Origin: Papaver somniferum
Taxonomy: Eukaryota > Streptophyta > Magnoliopsida > Ranunculales > Papaveraceae
NCBI RefSeq assembly: GCF_003573695.1
Contig: NW_020650637.1
Location: 501,944 to 565,943, forward strand
DNA length: 64,000 nt
Reading direction: 5' to 3'
The notes under the pieces are model-generated. The model did no database searches, was not told the DNA's origin, and was given only the letters and a program-made list of their open reading frames with translations. Below, in pieces: positions 25,401 through 36,960 of this stretch. A program made the position numbers and the translations under genes. Positions within the stretch are counted from its first letter, which is position 1, and each line of letters starts with the position of its first letter.

Positions 25401-26160
25401 AGTTTTGAAGCCTAGGCCTCATAAACACGAATTTTCTATTTAGAGCAGTTTCGAGTGTACATTCGAATAATACACACTCGAAAAGACTTGAACGCTATAA
25501 TTTAGCTCAACAGGTTTCTATTTTTATTGGAAACATGCTAATGATCAGGACATGTTGGTTTATAAACCCAGATGATCTTGATATTTTAGCAAAATTTTGA
25601 AATCTAGGCCTCATAAACAAGATTTGTCTACTTGGAGCAGTTTCGAGAGTACATTCGAAAAATACACACTCGAAAAGACTCGAACGCTATAATTTAGCTC
25701 AAGAGGTGTCTATTTTGATTGAAAACATGTTATTGATCAGGACATGTTGGTCTATACACCCACATGATCTTGATATGTTAGCCAAGTTTTGAAGGATAGG
25801 CCTCATAAACACGAATTTTCTACTTAGAGCAGTTTCGAGTGTACATTCAAATAATACACACTTGAAAAGACTCGAACGCTATAATTTAGCTCAACCGGTG
25901 TCTATTTTTGTTGGAAACATGCTAATGACCAGGACATGTTGGTCTATAGCCCAGATGATCTTGATATTTTAGCTAAATTTTGAAGTCTAGTCTTCATAAA
26001 CAAGATTTGTCTACTTAGAGAAGTTTCGAGTGTACATTCGAAAAATACACACTCGAAAAGACTCGAACGTTATGATTTAACTCAAGAGGTGTCTAATTTC
26101 ATTGAAAACATGCTATTGATCAGGACATGTTGGTCTATAGACCTACATGATCTTGATATT
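22401..26160 (+). repeat. Mosaic block IV with a 1536-bp repeat
   Basis: About 20 monomers. The marks ttccagtgtac, cactcgtaaagac, agacgcacatg and cataaacccgaat occur around 22770-22945 and again 1536 bases (8 monomers) later around 24305-24481. Positions 23183-24193 copy 17040-18050. Positions about 24170-24810 match 38944-39584. From 25200 to 26160 the units are individually diverged (ggtgactattttg, ggcctataccc-like changes, tatgatttaac). No gene is seen. Confidence 0.82.
25081..25120 (+). repeat. Monomer missing 15 bp in the inverted repeat
   Basis: Here cattcgaaaa joins directly to gactcgtaag, removing 15 bases that include most of the right arm of the inverted repeat. The deletion joins two tcgaaaa heptamers that normally lie 15 bases apart, a typical slippage or microhomology product. 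The monomer otherwise continues normally. Confidence 0.87.
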
Positions 26161-28320
26161 TTAGCCAAGTTTTGAAGCCTAGGCCTCATAAACACGAATT
26201 TTCTACTTAGAGCAGTTTCGAGTGTACATTCGAATAATACACACTCGAAAAGACTCGAACGCTATAATTTAGCTCAACAGGTTTCTATTTTTATTGGAAA
26301 CATGCTAATGATAAGGACATGTTGGTCTATAGACCCAGATGATCTTGATATTTTAGAAATTTTTTGAAATCTAGGCCTCATAAACAAGATTTGTCTACTT
26401 AGAGCAGTTTTGAGTGTACATTCGAAAAATACACACTCGAAAAGACTCGAACGCTATAATTTAGCTCAAGAGGTGTCTATTTTGATTGAAAAAAATGCTA
26501 ATTATCAGGACATGTTGGTCTATAGACCCACATGATCTTGATATTTTAGCCAAGTTTTGAAGCCTAGGCCTCATAAACACAAATTTTCTACTTAGACCAT
26601 TTTCGAGTGTACATTCGAATAATACACACTCGAAAAGACTCGAACGCTATAATTTAGCTCAAGAGGTTTCTATTTTTATTGGAAACATGCTAATGATCAG
26701 GACATGTTGGTCTGTAGACCCAGATGATCTTGATATTTTAGCAAAATTTTGAAGTCTAGGACACATAAAAAATATTTTTCTACTTAGAGCAGTTTCGAGT
26801 ATACATTCGAAAAATACACACTCGAAAAGACTCGAACGCTATAATTTAGCTCAAGAGGTGTCTATTTTGTTTGGAAACATGCTAATTATCAGGACATGTT
26901 GGTCTATAGACCCACATGATCTTGATATTTTAGCCAACTTTTGAAGCCTAGGCCTCATAAACACGAATTTTCTACTTAGAGCATTTTCGAGTGTACATTC
27001 GAATAATACACACTCGAAAAGACTCGAACGCTATAATTTAGCTCAACAGGTTTCTATTTTTATTGGAAACATGCTAATGATAAGGACATGTTGGTCTATA
27101 GACCCAGATGATCTTGATATTTTAGAAATTTTTTGAAATCTAGGCCTCATAAACAAGATTTTTCTACTTAGAGCAGTTTTGAGTGTACATTCGAAAAATA
27201 CACACTCGAAAAGACTCGAACGCTATAATTTAGCTCAAGAGGTGTCTATTTTGATTGAAAACATTCTAATTATCAGGACATGTTGGTTTATAGACCCACA
27301 TGATCTTGATATTTTAGCCAATTTTTGAAGCCTAGGCCTCATAAACACGAATTTTCTACTTAGAGCATTTTCGAGTGTACATTCGAATAATACACACTCG
27401 AAAAGACTCGAACGCTATAATTTAGATCAACAGGTTTCTATTTTTATTTGAAACATGCTAATGATCAGGACATGTTGGTCTATAGACCCAGTTGATCTTG
27501 ATATTTTAGCCAAATTTTGAATTCTAGGCCACATAAACAAGATTTTTCTACTTAGAGCAGTTTCGAGTGTACATTTTAAAAATACACACTAGAAAAGACT
27601 CGAACTCTATAATTTAGCTCAAGAGGTTTCTATTTTTATTGGAAACATACTAATGAGCAGGACATGTTGGTCTATAGACCCAGATGATCTTGATATTTTA
27701 GCAAAATTTTGAAGTCTAGGACACATAAAAAATATTTTTCTACTTAGAGCAGTTTCGAGTATACATTCGAAAAATACACACTCGAAAAGACTCGAACGCT
27801 ATAATTTAGCTCAAGAGGTGTCTATTTTGATTGAAAAAAATGCTAATTATCAGGACATGTTGGTCTATAGACCCACATGATCTTGATATTTTAGCCAAGT
27901 TTTGAAGCCTAGGCCTCATAAACACAAATTTTCTACTTAGAGCATTTTCGAGTGTACATTCGAATAATACACACTCGAAAAGACTCGAACGCTATAATTT
28001 AGCTCAAGAGGTTTCTATTTTTATTGGAAACATGCTAATGATCAGGACATGTTGGTCTGTAGACCCAGATGATCTTGATATTTTAGCAAAATTTTGAAGT
28101 CTAGGACACATAAAAAATATTTTTCTACTTAGAGCAGTTTCGAGTATACATTCGAAAAATACACACTCGAAAAGACTCGAACGCTATAATTTAGCTCAAG
28201 AGGTGTCTATTTTGTTTGGAAACATGCTAATTATCAGGACATGTTGGTCTATAGACCCACATGATCTTGATATTTTAGCCAACTTTTGAAGCCTAGGCCT
28301 CATAAACACGAATTTTCTAC
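26161..28320 (+). repeat. HOR block with attttagaaattttttg monomers
   Basis: Private marks are gaaattttttgaaatc (26356 and 27125, 769 bases apart), gattgaaaaaaatgc (26484 and 27829, 1345 apart), gtttggaaac, cataaaaaatatttttc, gtctgtagacc and gaattctaggcc. Positions 26160-27829 match 32882-34551 at a constant offset of 6722 bases (35 monomers plus 2), a shared block of about 1.67 kb with few differences. No gene is seen. Confidence 0.87.
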
Positions 28321-28437
28321 TTAGAGCAGTTTCGAGTGTACATTCGAATAATACACACTCGAAAAGACTCGAACGCTATAATTTAGCTCAAGAGGTTTCT
28401 ATTTTTATTGGAAACATGCTAATGATCAGGACATGTT

Positions 28438-28449
28438 GGTCTATAGACC
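28438..28449. repeat. 12-bp perfect palindrome in the monomer (exemplar)
   Basis: GGTCTATAGACC equals its own reverse complement and occurs in most monomers, about 70-75 bases upstream of the in-frame TGA-containing segment's 3' neighbour and just after the acatgt hexamer. Common variants break it (ggtatatagacc, ggtctatatacc, tgtctatagacc). A two-fold symmetric site could bind a dimeric protein, but no known box is matched; CENP-B box bases are absent. Confidence 0.85.
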
Positions 28450-28521
28450 CACATGATCTTGATATTTTAGCCAAATTTTGAAGTCTAGGCCACATAAACA
28501 AGATTTTTCTACTTAGAGCAG

Positions 28522-28556
28522 TTTCGAGTGTACATTCGAAAAATACACACTCGAAA
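28522..28556. repeat. Inverted repeat inside the monomer (exemplar)
   Basis: The left arm tttcgagtgt and right arm acactcgaaa are perfect 10-bp reverse complements around a 15-base loop, which itself contains the palindrome ttcgaa. The structure recurs in most monomers. Many variants break one arm without matching change in the other (right arm acacttgaaa or acactcggaa, left arm tttcaagtgt). That argues against strong selection on base pairing. Cruciform or hairpin formation is possible but not demonstrated. Confidence 0.85.
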
Positions 28557-30240
28557 AGACTCGAACGCTATAATTTAGCTCAAGAGGTGTCTATTTTGAT
28601 TGAAAACATGCTATTGATCAGGACATGTTGGTCTATAGACCCACATGATCTTGATATTTTAGCCAAATTTTGAAGTCTAGGCCACATAAACAAGATTTTT
28701 TTACTTAGAGCAGTTTCGAATGTACATTCGAAAAATACACACTCGAAAAGACTCGAACGCTATAATTTAGCTCAAGAGGTGTCTATTTTGATTGAAAACA
28801 TGCTATTGATCAGGACATGTTGGTCTATAGACCCACATGATCTTGATATTTTAGCCAAATTTTGAAGTCTAGGCCACATAAACAAGATTTTTCTAATTAG
28901 AGCAGTTTCAAGTGTACATTCAAAAAATACACACTCGAAAAGACTCGAACGCTATAATTTAGCTCAAGAGATGTCTATTTTGATTGAAAACCTGCTAATT
29001 ATCAGGACATGTTGGTATATAGACCCACATGATCTTGATATTTTATCCAAGTTTTGAAGCCTAGGCCTCATAAACACGGATTTTCTACTTAGAGCAGTTT
29101 CCAGTGTACATTCAAAAAATACACACTCGAAAAGACTCGAACGCTATAATTTATCTCAAGAGGTGTCTATTTTGATTGAAAACATGCTATTGATCAGGAC
29201 ATGTTGGTCTATAGACCCACATGATCTTGATATTTTAGCCAAATTTTGAAGTCTAGGCCACATAAACAAGATTTTTCTACTTAGAGCAGTTTTAAGTGTA
29301 CATTCAAAAAATACACACTCGAAAAGACTCGAACGCTATAATTTAGCTCAAGAGGTGTCTATTTTGATTGAAAACATGCTAATTATCAGGACATGTTGGT
29401 ATATAGACCCACATGATCTTGATATTTTATCCAAGTTTTGAAGCCTAGGCCTCATAAACACGGATTTTCTACTTAGAGCAGTTTCCAGTGTACATTCAAA
29501 AAATACACACTCGAAAAGACTCGAACGCTATAATTTATCTCAAGAGGTGTCTATTTTGATTGAAAACATGCTATTGATCAGGACATGTTGGTCTATAGAC
29601 CTACATGATCTTGATATTTTAGCCAAATTTTGAAGTCTAGGCCACATAAACAAGATTTTTCTACTTAGAGCAGTTTCGAGTGTACATTCGAAAAATACAC
29701 ACTCGAAAAGACTAGAACGCTATAATTTAGCTCAAGAGGTGTCTATTTTGATTGAAAACATGCTAATTATCAGGACATGTTGGTATATAGACCCACATGA
29801 TCTTGATATTTTATCCAAGTTTTGAAGCCTAGGCCTCATAAACACGGATTTTCTACTTAGAGCAGTTTCCAGTGTACATTCAAAAAATACACACTCGAAA
29901 AGACTCGAACGCTATAATTTAGCTCAAGAGGTGTCTATTTTGATTGAAAACATGCTATTGATCAGGACATGTTGGTTTATAGACCCACATGATCTTGATA
30001 TTTTAGCCAAATTTTGAAGTCTAGGCCACATAAACAAGATTTTTCTACTTAGAGCAGTTTCGAGTGTACATTCGAATAATACACACTCGAAAAGACTCGA
30101 ACGCTATAATTTAGCTTAAGAGGTGTCTATATTGATTGGAAACATGCTAATTATCAGGACATGTTGGTCTATAGACCCACATGATCTTGATATTTTAGCC
30201 AAATTTTGAAATCTAGGCCACATAAACAAGATTTTTCTAC

Positions 30241-32160
30241 TTAGAGCAGTTTCGAGTGTACATTCGAATAATACACACTCGAAAAGACTCGAACGCTATA
30301 ATTTAGCTCAACAGGTTTCTATTTTGATTGGAAACATGCTAATTATCAGGACATGTTGGTCTATAGACCCACATGATCTTGATATTTTAGCCAAGTTTTG
30401 AAGCCTAGGCCTCATAAACACGAATTTTCTACTTAGAGCAGTTTCGAGTGTACATTCGAATAATACACACTCGAAAAGACTCGAACGCTATAATTTAGCT
30501 CAACAGGTTTCTATTTTTATTGGAAACATGGTAATGATCAGGACAAGTTGGTCTATAGACCCATATGAACTTGATATTTTAGCAAAATTTTGAAATCTAG
30601 GCCTCATAAACAAGATTTGTCTACTTAGAGCAGTTTCGTGTGTACATTCGAAAAATACACACTCGAAAAGACTCGAACGCTATAATTTAGCTCAAGAGGT
30701 GTCTATTTTGATTGAAAACATTCTATTGATCAGGACATGTTGGTCTATAGACCCACATGATTTTGATATGTTATCCAAGGTTTGAAGGCAAGGCCTCATA
30801 AACACGAATTTTCTACTTAGAGCAGTTTCGAGTGTACATTCAAATAATACACACTCGAAAAGACTCGAACGCTATAATTTAGCTCAACCGATGTCTATTT
30901 TGATTGAAAACATGCTAATTATCAGGACATGTTGGTCTATAGACCCACATGATCTTGATATTTTAGCCAAGTTTTGAAGCCTAGGCCTCATAAACACGAA
31001 TTTTCTACTTAGAGCAGTTTCGAGTGTACATTCGAAAAATACACACTCGAAAAGACTCGAACGCTATAATTTAGCTCAAGAGGTGTCTATTTTGATTGGA
31101 AACATGCTAATGATCAGGACATGTTGGTCTGTAGACCCACATGATCTTGATATTTTAGCCAAATTTTGAAGTCTAGGCCACATAAACAAGATTTTTATAC
31201 TTAAAGCAGTTTCGACTGTACATTCGAAAATTACACACTCGAAAAGTCTCGAACGATATAATTTATCTCAAGAGGTGTCTATTTTGATTGAAAACATGCT
31301 AATTATCAGGACATGTTGGTCTATAGACCCACATGATCTTGATATTTTAGCCAAGTTTTGAAGCCTAGGCCTCATAAACACGAATTTTCTACTTAGAGCA
31401 GTTTCGAGTGTACATTCGAATAATACACACTCGAAAAGACTCGAACGCTATAATTTAGCTCATCAGGTTTCTATTTTTATTGGAAACATGCTAATGATCA
31501 GGACATGTTGGTATATAGACCCAGATGATCTTGATATTTTAGAAAAATTTTGAAATCTAGGCCTCATAAACAAGATTTGTCTACTTAGAGCAGTTTCGAG
31601 TGTACATTCGAAAATACACACTCGAAAAGACTCGAACGTTATAATTTAGCTCAAGAGATGTCTATTTTGATTGGAAACATGCTAATTATCAGGACATGTT
31701 GGTCTATAGACCCACATGATCTTGATATTTTAGCCAAGTTTTGAAGCCTAGGCCTCATAAACACGAATTTTCTACTTAGAGCAGTTTCGAGTGTACATTC
31801 GAATAATACACACTCGAAAAGACTCGAACGTTATAATTTAGCTCAACCGATGTATATTTTTATTGGAAACATGCTAATGATCAGGACATGTTGGTCTATA
31901 GACCCACATGATCTTGATATTTTATCCAAGTTTTTAAGGCTAGGCCTCATAAACACGAATTTTCTACTTAGAGCAGTTTCGAGTGTACATTCAAATAATA
32001 CACACTCGAAAAGACTCGAACGCTATAATTTAGCTCAACCGATGTCTATTTTGATTGGAAACATGCTAATTATCAGGACATGTTGGTCTATAGACCCACA
32101 TGATCTTGATATTTTAGCCAAGTTTTGAAGCCTAGGCCTCATAAACACGAATTTTCTACT
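30241..32160 (+). repeat. Mosaic block V
   Basis: About 10 monomers of classes B and C with private changes (catggtaatgatc, ggacaagttgg, gttatccaaggtttgaaggc, cattcgaaaatac). Units with ctcaaccgatg at about 30885, 31844 and 32036 are spaced by 960 and 192 bases. In the unit ending near 31936, the usual TGA reads TTA, so adjacent monomers are open in one frame. No gene is inferred. Confidence 0.78.
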
Positions 32161-33847
32161 TAGAGCAGTTTCGAGTGTACATTCGAATAATACACACTCG
32201 AAAAGACTCGAACGCTATAATTTATCTCAACAGGTTTCTATTTTTATTGGAAACATGCTAATGATAAGGACATGTTGGTCTATAGACCCAGATGATCTTG
32301 ATATTTTAGAAATTTTTTGAAATCTAGGCCTCATAAACAAGATTTGTCTACTTAGAGCAGTTTTGAGTGTACATTCGAAAAATACACACTCGAAAAGACT
32401 CGAACGCTATAATTTAGCTCAAGAGGTGTCTATTTTGATTGAAAAAAATGCTAATTATCAGGACATGTTGGTCTATAGACCCACATGATCTTGATATTTT
32501 AGCCAAGTTTTGAAGCCTAGGCCTCATAAACACAAATTTTCTACTTAGAGCATTTTCGAGTGTACATTCGAATAATACACACTCGAAAAGACTCGAACGC
32601 TATAATTTAGCTCAAGAGGTTTCTATTTTTATTGGAAACATGCTAATGATCAGGACATGTTGGTCTGTAGACCCAGATGATCTTGATATTTTAGCAAAAT
32701 TTTGAAGTCTAGGACACATAAAAAATATTTTTCTACTTAGAGCAGTTTCGAGTATACATTCGAAAAATACACACTCGAAAAGACTCGAACGCTATAATTT
32801 AGCTCAAGAGGTGTCTATTTTGTTTGGAAACATGCTAATTATCAGGACATGTTGGTCTATAGACCCACATGATCTTGATATTTTAGCCAACTTTTGAAGC
32901 CTAGGCCTCATAAACACGAATTTTCTACTTAGAGCAGTTTCGAGTGTACATTCGAATAATACACACTCGAAAAGACTCGAACGCTATAATTTAGCTCAAC
33001 AGGTTTCTATTTTTATTGGAAACATGCTAATGATAAGGACATGTTGGTCTATAGACCCAGATGATCTTGATATTTTAGAAATTTTTTGAAATCTAGGCCT
33101 CATAAACAAGATTTGTCTACTTAGAGCAGTTTTGAGTGTACATTCGAAAAATACACACTCGAAAAGACTCGAACGCTATAATTTAGCTCAAGAGGTGTCT
33201 ATTTTGATTGAAAAAAATGCTAATTATCAGGACATGTTGGTCTATAGACCCACATGATCTTGATATTTTAGCCAAGTTTTGAAGCCTAGGCCTCATAAAC
33301 ACAAATTTTCTACTTAGACCATTTTCGAGTGTACATTCGAATAATACACACTCGAAAAGACTCGAACGCTATAATTTAGCTCAAGAGGTTTCTATTTTTA
33401 TTGGAAACATGCTAATGATCAGGACATGTTGGTCTGTAGACCCAGATGATCTTGATATTTTAGCAAAATTTTGAAGTCTAGGACACATAAAAAATATTTT
33501 TCTACTTAGAGCAGTTTCGAGTATACATTCGAAAAATACACACTCGAAAAGACTCGAACGCTATAATTTAGCTCAAGAGGTGTCTATTTTGTTTGGAAAC
33601 ATGCTAATTATCAGGACATGTTGGTCTATAGACCCACATGATCTTGATATTTTAGCCAACTTTTGAAGCATAGGCCTCATAAACACGAATTTTCTACTTA
33701 GAGCAGTTTCGAGTGTACATTCGAATAATACACACTCGAAAAGACTCGAACGCTATAATTTAGCTCAACAGGTTTCTATTTTTATTAGAAACATGCTAAT
33801 GATAAGGACATGTTGGTCTATAGACCCAGATGATCTTGATATTTTAG
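32161..33847 (+). repeat. Tetramer HOR, 769-bp period
   Basis: The mark gaaattttttgaaatc recurs at 32309, 33078 and 33847, each 769 bases apart (4 x 192 plus 1). The extra base lies in gattgaaaaaaatgc. The order of the four monomers is C-variant, B-variant with gaaaaaaatgc, gtctgtagacc unit, then gtttggaaac unit. The same tetramer is present once at 26.2-27.0 kb. Confidence 0.88.
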
Positions 33848-35900
33848 AAATTTTTTGAAATCTAGGCCTCATAAACAAGATTTGTCTACTTAGAGCAGTT
33901 TTGAGTGTACATTCGAAAAATACACACTCGAAAAGACTCGAACGCTATAATTTAGCTCAAGAGGTGTCTATTTTGATTGAAAACATTCTAATTATCAGGA
34001 CATGTTGGTTTATAGACCCACATGATCTTGATATTTTAGCCAATTTTTGAAGCCTAGGCCTCATAAACACGAATTTTCTACTTAGAGCATTTTCGAGTGT
34101 ACATTCGAATAATACACACTCGAAAAGATTCGAACGCTATAATTTAGATCAACAGGTTTCTATTTTTATTTGAAACATGCTAATGATCAGGACATGTTGG
34201 TCTATAGACCCAGTTGATCTTGATATTTTAGCCAAATTTTGAATTCTAGGCCACATAAACAAGATTTTTCTACTTAGAGCAGTTTCGAGTGTACATTTTA
34301 AAAATACACACTAGAAAAGACTCGAACTCTATAATTTAGCTCAAGAGGTTTCTATTTTTATTGGAAACATGCTAATGAGCAGGACATGTTGGTCTATAGA
34401 CCCAGATGATCTTGATATTTTAGCAAAATTTTGAAGTCTAGGACACATAAAAAATATTTTTCTACTTAGAGCAGTTTCGAGTATACATTCGAAAAATACA
34501 CACTCGAAAAGACTCGAACGCTATAATTTAGCTCAAGAGGTGTCTATTTTGTTTGGAAACATGCTAATTATCAGGACATGTTGGTCTATAGACCCACATG
34601 ATCTTGATATTTTAGCCAACTTTTGAAGCCTAGGCCTCATAAACACGAATTTTCTACTTAGAGCAGTTTCGAGTGTACATTCGAATAATACACACTCGAA
34701 AAGACTCGAACGCTATAATTTAGCTCAACAGGTTTCTATTTTTATTGGAAACATGCTAATGATAAGGACATGTTGGTCTATAGACCCAGATGATCTTGAT
34801 ATTTTAGAAATTTTTTGAAATCTAGGCCTCATAAACAAGATTTGTCTACTTAGAGCAGTTTTGAGTGTACATTCGAAAAATACGCACTCGAAAAGACTCG
34901 AACGCTATAATTTAGCTCAAGAGGTGTCTATTTTGATTGAAAACATTCTAATTATCAGGACATGTTGGTTTATAGACCCACATGATCTTGATATTTTAGC
35001 CAATTTTTGAAGCCTAGGCCTCATAAACACGAATTTTCTACTTAGAGCATTTTCGAGTGTACATTCGAATAATACACACTCGAAAAGACTCGAACGCTAT
35101 AATTTAGATCAACAGGTTTCTATTTTTATTTGAAACATGCTAATGATCAGGACATGTTGGTCTATAGACCCAGTTGATCTTGATATTTTAGCCAAATTTT
35201 GAATTCTAGGCCACATAAACAAGATTTTTCTACTTAGAGCAGTTTCGAGTGTACATTTTAATAATACACACTAGAAAAGACTCGAACTCTATAATTTAGC
35301 TCAAGAGGTTTCTATTTTTATTGGAAACATGCTAATGAGCAGGACATGTTGGTCTATAGACCCAGATGATCTTGATATTTTAGCAAAATTTTGAAGTCTA
35401 GGACATATAAAAAAGATTTTTCTACTTAGAGCAGTTTCGAGTATACATTCGAAAAATACACACTCGAAAAGACTCGAACGCTATAATTTAGCTCAAGAGG
35501 TGTCTATTTTGTTTGGAAACATGCTAATTATCAGGACATGTTGGTCTATAGACCCGCATGATCTTGATATTTTAGCCAACTTTTGAAGCCTAGGCCTCAT
35601 AAACACGAATTTTCTACTTAGAGCAGTTTCGAGTGTACATTCGAATAATACACACTCGAAAAGGCTCGAACGGTATAATTTAGCTCAACAGGTTTCTATT
35701 TTTATTGGAAACATGCTAATGATAAGGACATGTTGGTCTATAGACCCACATGATCTTGATATTTTAGAAATTTTTTGAAATCTAGGCCTCATAAACAAGA
35801 TTTGTCTACTTAGAGCAGTTTTGAGTGTACATTCGAAAAATACACACTCGAAAAGACTCGAACGCTATAATTTAGCTCAAGAGGTGTCTATTTTGATTGA
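33360..35900 (+). repeat. Pentamer HOR, 960-bp period
   Basis: The mark gaaattttttgaaatc recurs at 33847, 34807 and 35767, each exactly 960 bases (5 monomers) apart. Lines 33601, 34561 and 35521 align directly with only isolated differences (gaagca versus gaagcc, ttattagaa versus ttattggaa, gacccgcatg at 35551). The repeat gives way at 35901, where gattgaaaaaaatgc replaces gattgaaaacattc. The first part overlaps the end of the tetramer HOR, so unit size switches from 4 to 5 here. Confidence 0.9.
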
Positions 35901-36960
35901 AAAAAATGCTAATTATCAGGACATGATGGTCTATAGACCCACATGATCTTGATATTTTAGCCAAGTTTTGAAGCCTATGCCTTATAAACACAAATTTTCT
36001 ACTTAGAGCATTTTCGAGTGTACATTCGAATAATACACCCTCGAAAAGACTCGAACGCTATAATTTAGCTCAACAGGTTTTTATTTTTATTGGAAACATG
36101 CTAATGATCAGGACATTTTGGTCTATAGACCCAGATGATCTTGATATTTTAGCAAAATTTTGAAATCTAGGCCTCATAAACAAGATTTGTCTACTTAGAG
36201 CAGTTTCCAGAGTACGTTCGAAAAATACACACTCGAAAAGACTCGAACGCTATAATTTAGCTCAAGAGGTGTCTATTTTTATTGAAAACATGCTATTGAT
36301 CAGGACATGTTGGTCTATAGACCCACATGATCTTGATATGTTAGCCAAGTTTTGAAGGCTAGGCCTCATAAACACGAATTTTCTACTTAGAGCAGTTTCG
36401 AGTGTACATTCATATAATACACACTCGAAAAGACTCGAACGCTATAATTTAGCTCAACCGGTTTCTATTTTTATTGGAAACATGCTAATGATCTGGACAT
36501 GTTGGTCTATAGACCCAGATGAACTTGATATTTTAGCAAAATTTTGAAATCTAGGCCTCATAAACAAGATTTGTCTACTTAGAGCAGTTTCGAGAGTACG
36601 TTCGAAAAATACACACTCGAAAAGACTCGAACGCTATAATTTAGTTCAAGAGGTGTCTATTTTGAATGAAAACATGCTAATGATCAGGACATGTTGGTAT
36701 ATAGACCCAGATGATCTTGTTATTTTAGCTAAATTTTGAAGTCTAGGCATAATAAACAAGATTTGTCTACTTAGAGCAGTTTCGAGTGTACATTTGAAAA
36801 ATACACACTCGAAAAGACTCGAACGTTATAATTTAGCTCAAGAGATGTCTATTTTGATTGAAAACATGCTAATTATCAGGACATGTTGGTCTATATACCC
36901 ACATGATCTTGATATTTTATCCAAGTTTTGAGTCCTAGGCCTCATAAACACGAATTTTCT
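35901..36960 (+). repeat. Mosaic block VI
   Basis: About five or six monomers. They include a unit with atctggacatg and gatgaacttg at 36491 that recurs at 41669, 43589, 59048 and 63079, and units with gagagtacgttcg. This cluster of marks behaves as one travelling segment. No gene is seen. Confidence 0.78.

Larger units (their letters stand above)
28321..30240 (+). repeat. Class A-rich block 3
   Basis: About 10 monomers, mainly class A, with recurring pairs in which an A unit is followed by one reading ggtatatagaccc, tatccaagttttgaagcc and cacggattttc (near 29013, 29400 and 29780). That suggests a local dimer of about 384 bases. No gene is seen. Confidence 0.78.

Noticed and set aside
28362..28400. 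tRNA gene suggested by the A-box match and the GTTCGAGTC core
   Set aside because: The two elements are on opposite strands in the wrong order, and no cloverleaf arms can be drawn around them.
28522..28556. Rho-independent-type terminator or conserved RNA hairpin
   Set aside because: Arm variants are not compensated, the stem is AT-rich at one end with a 15-base loop, and nothing else suggests a bacterial transcription unit.
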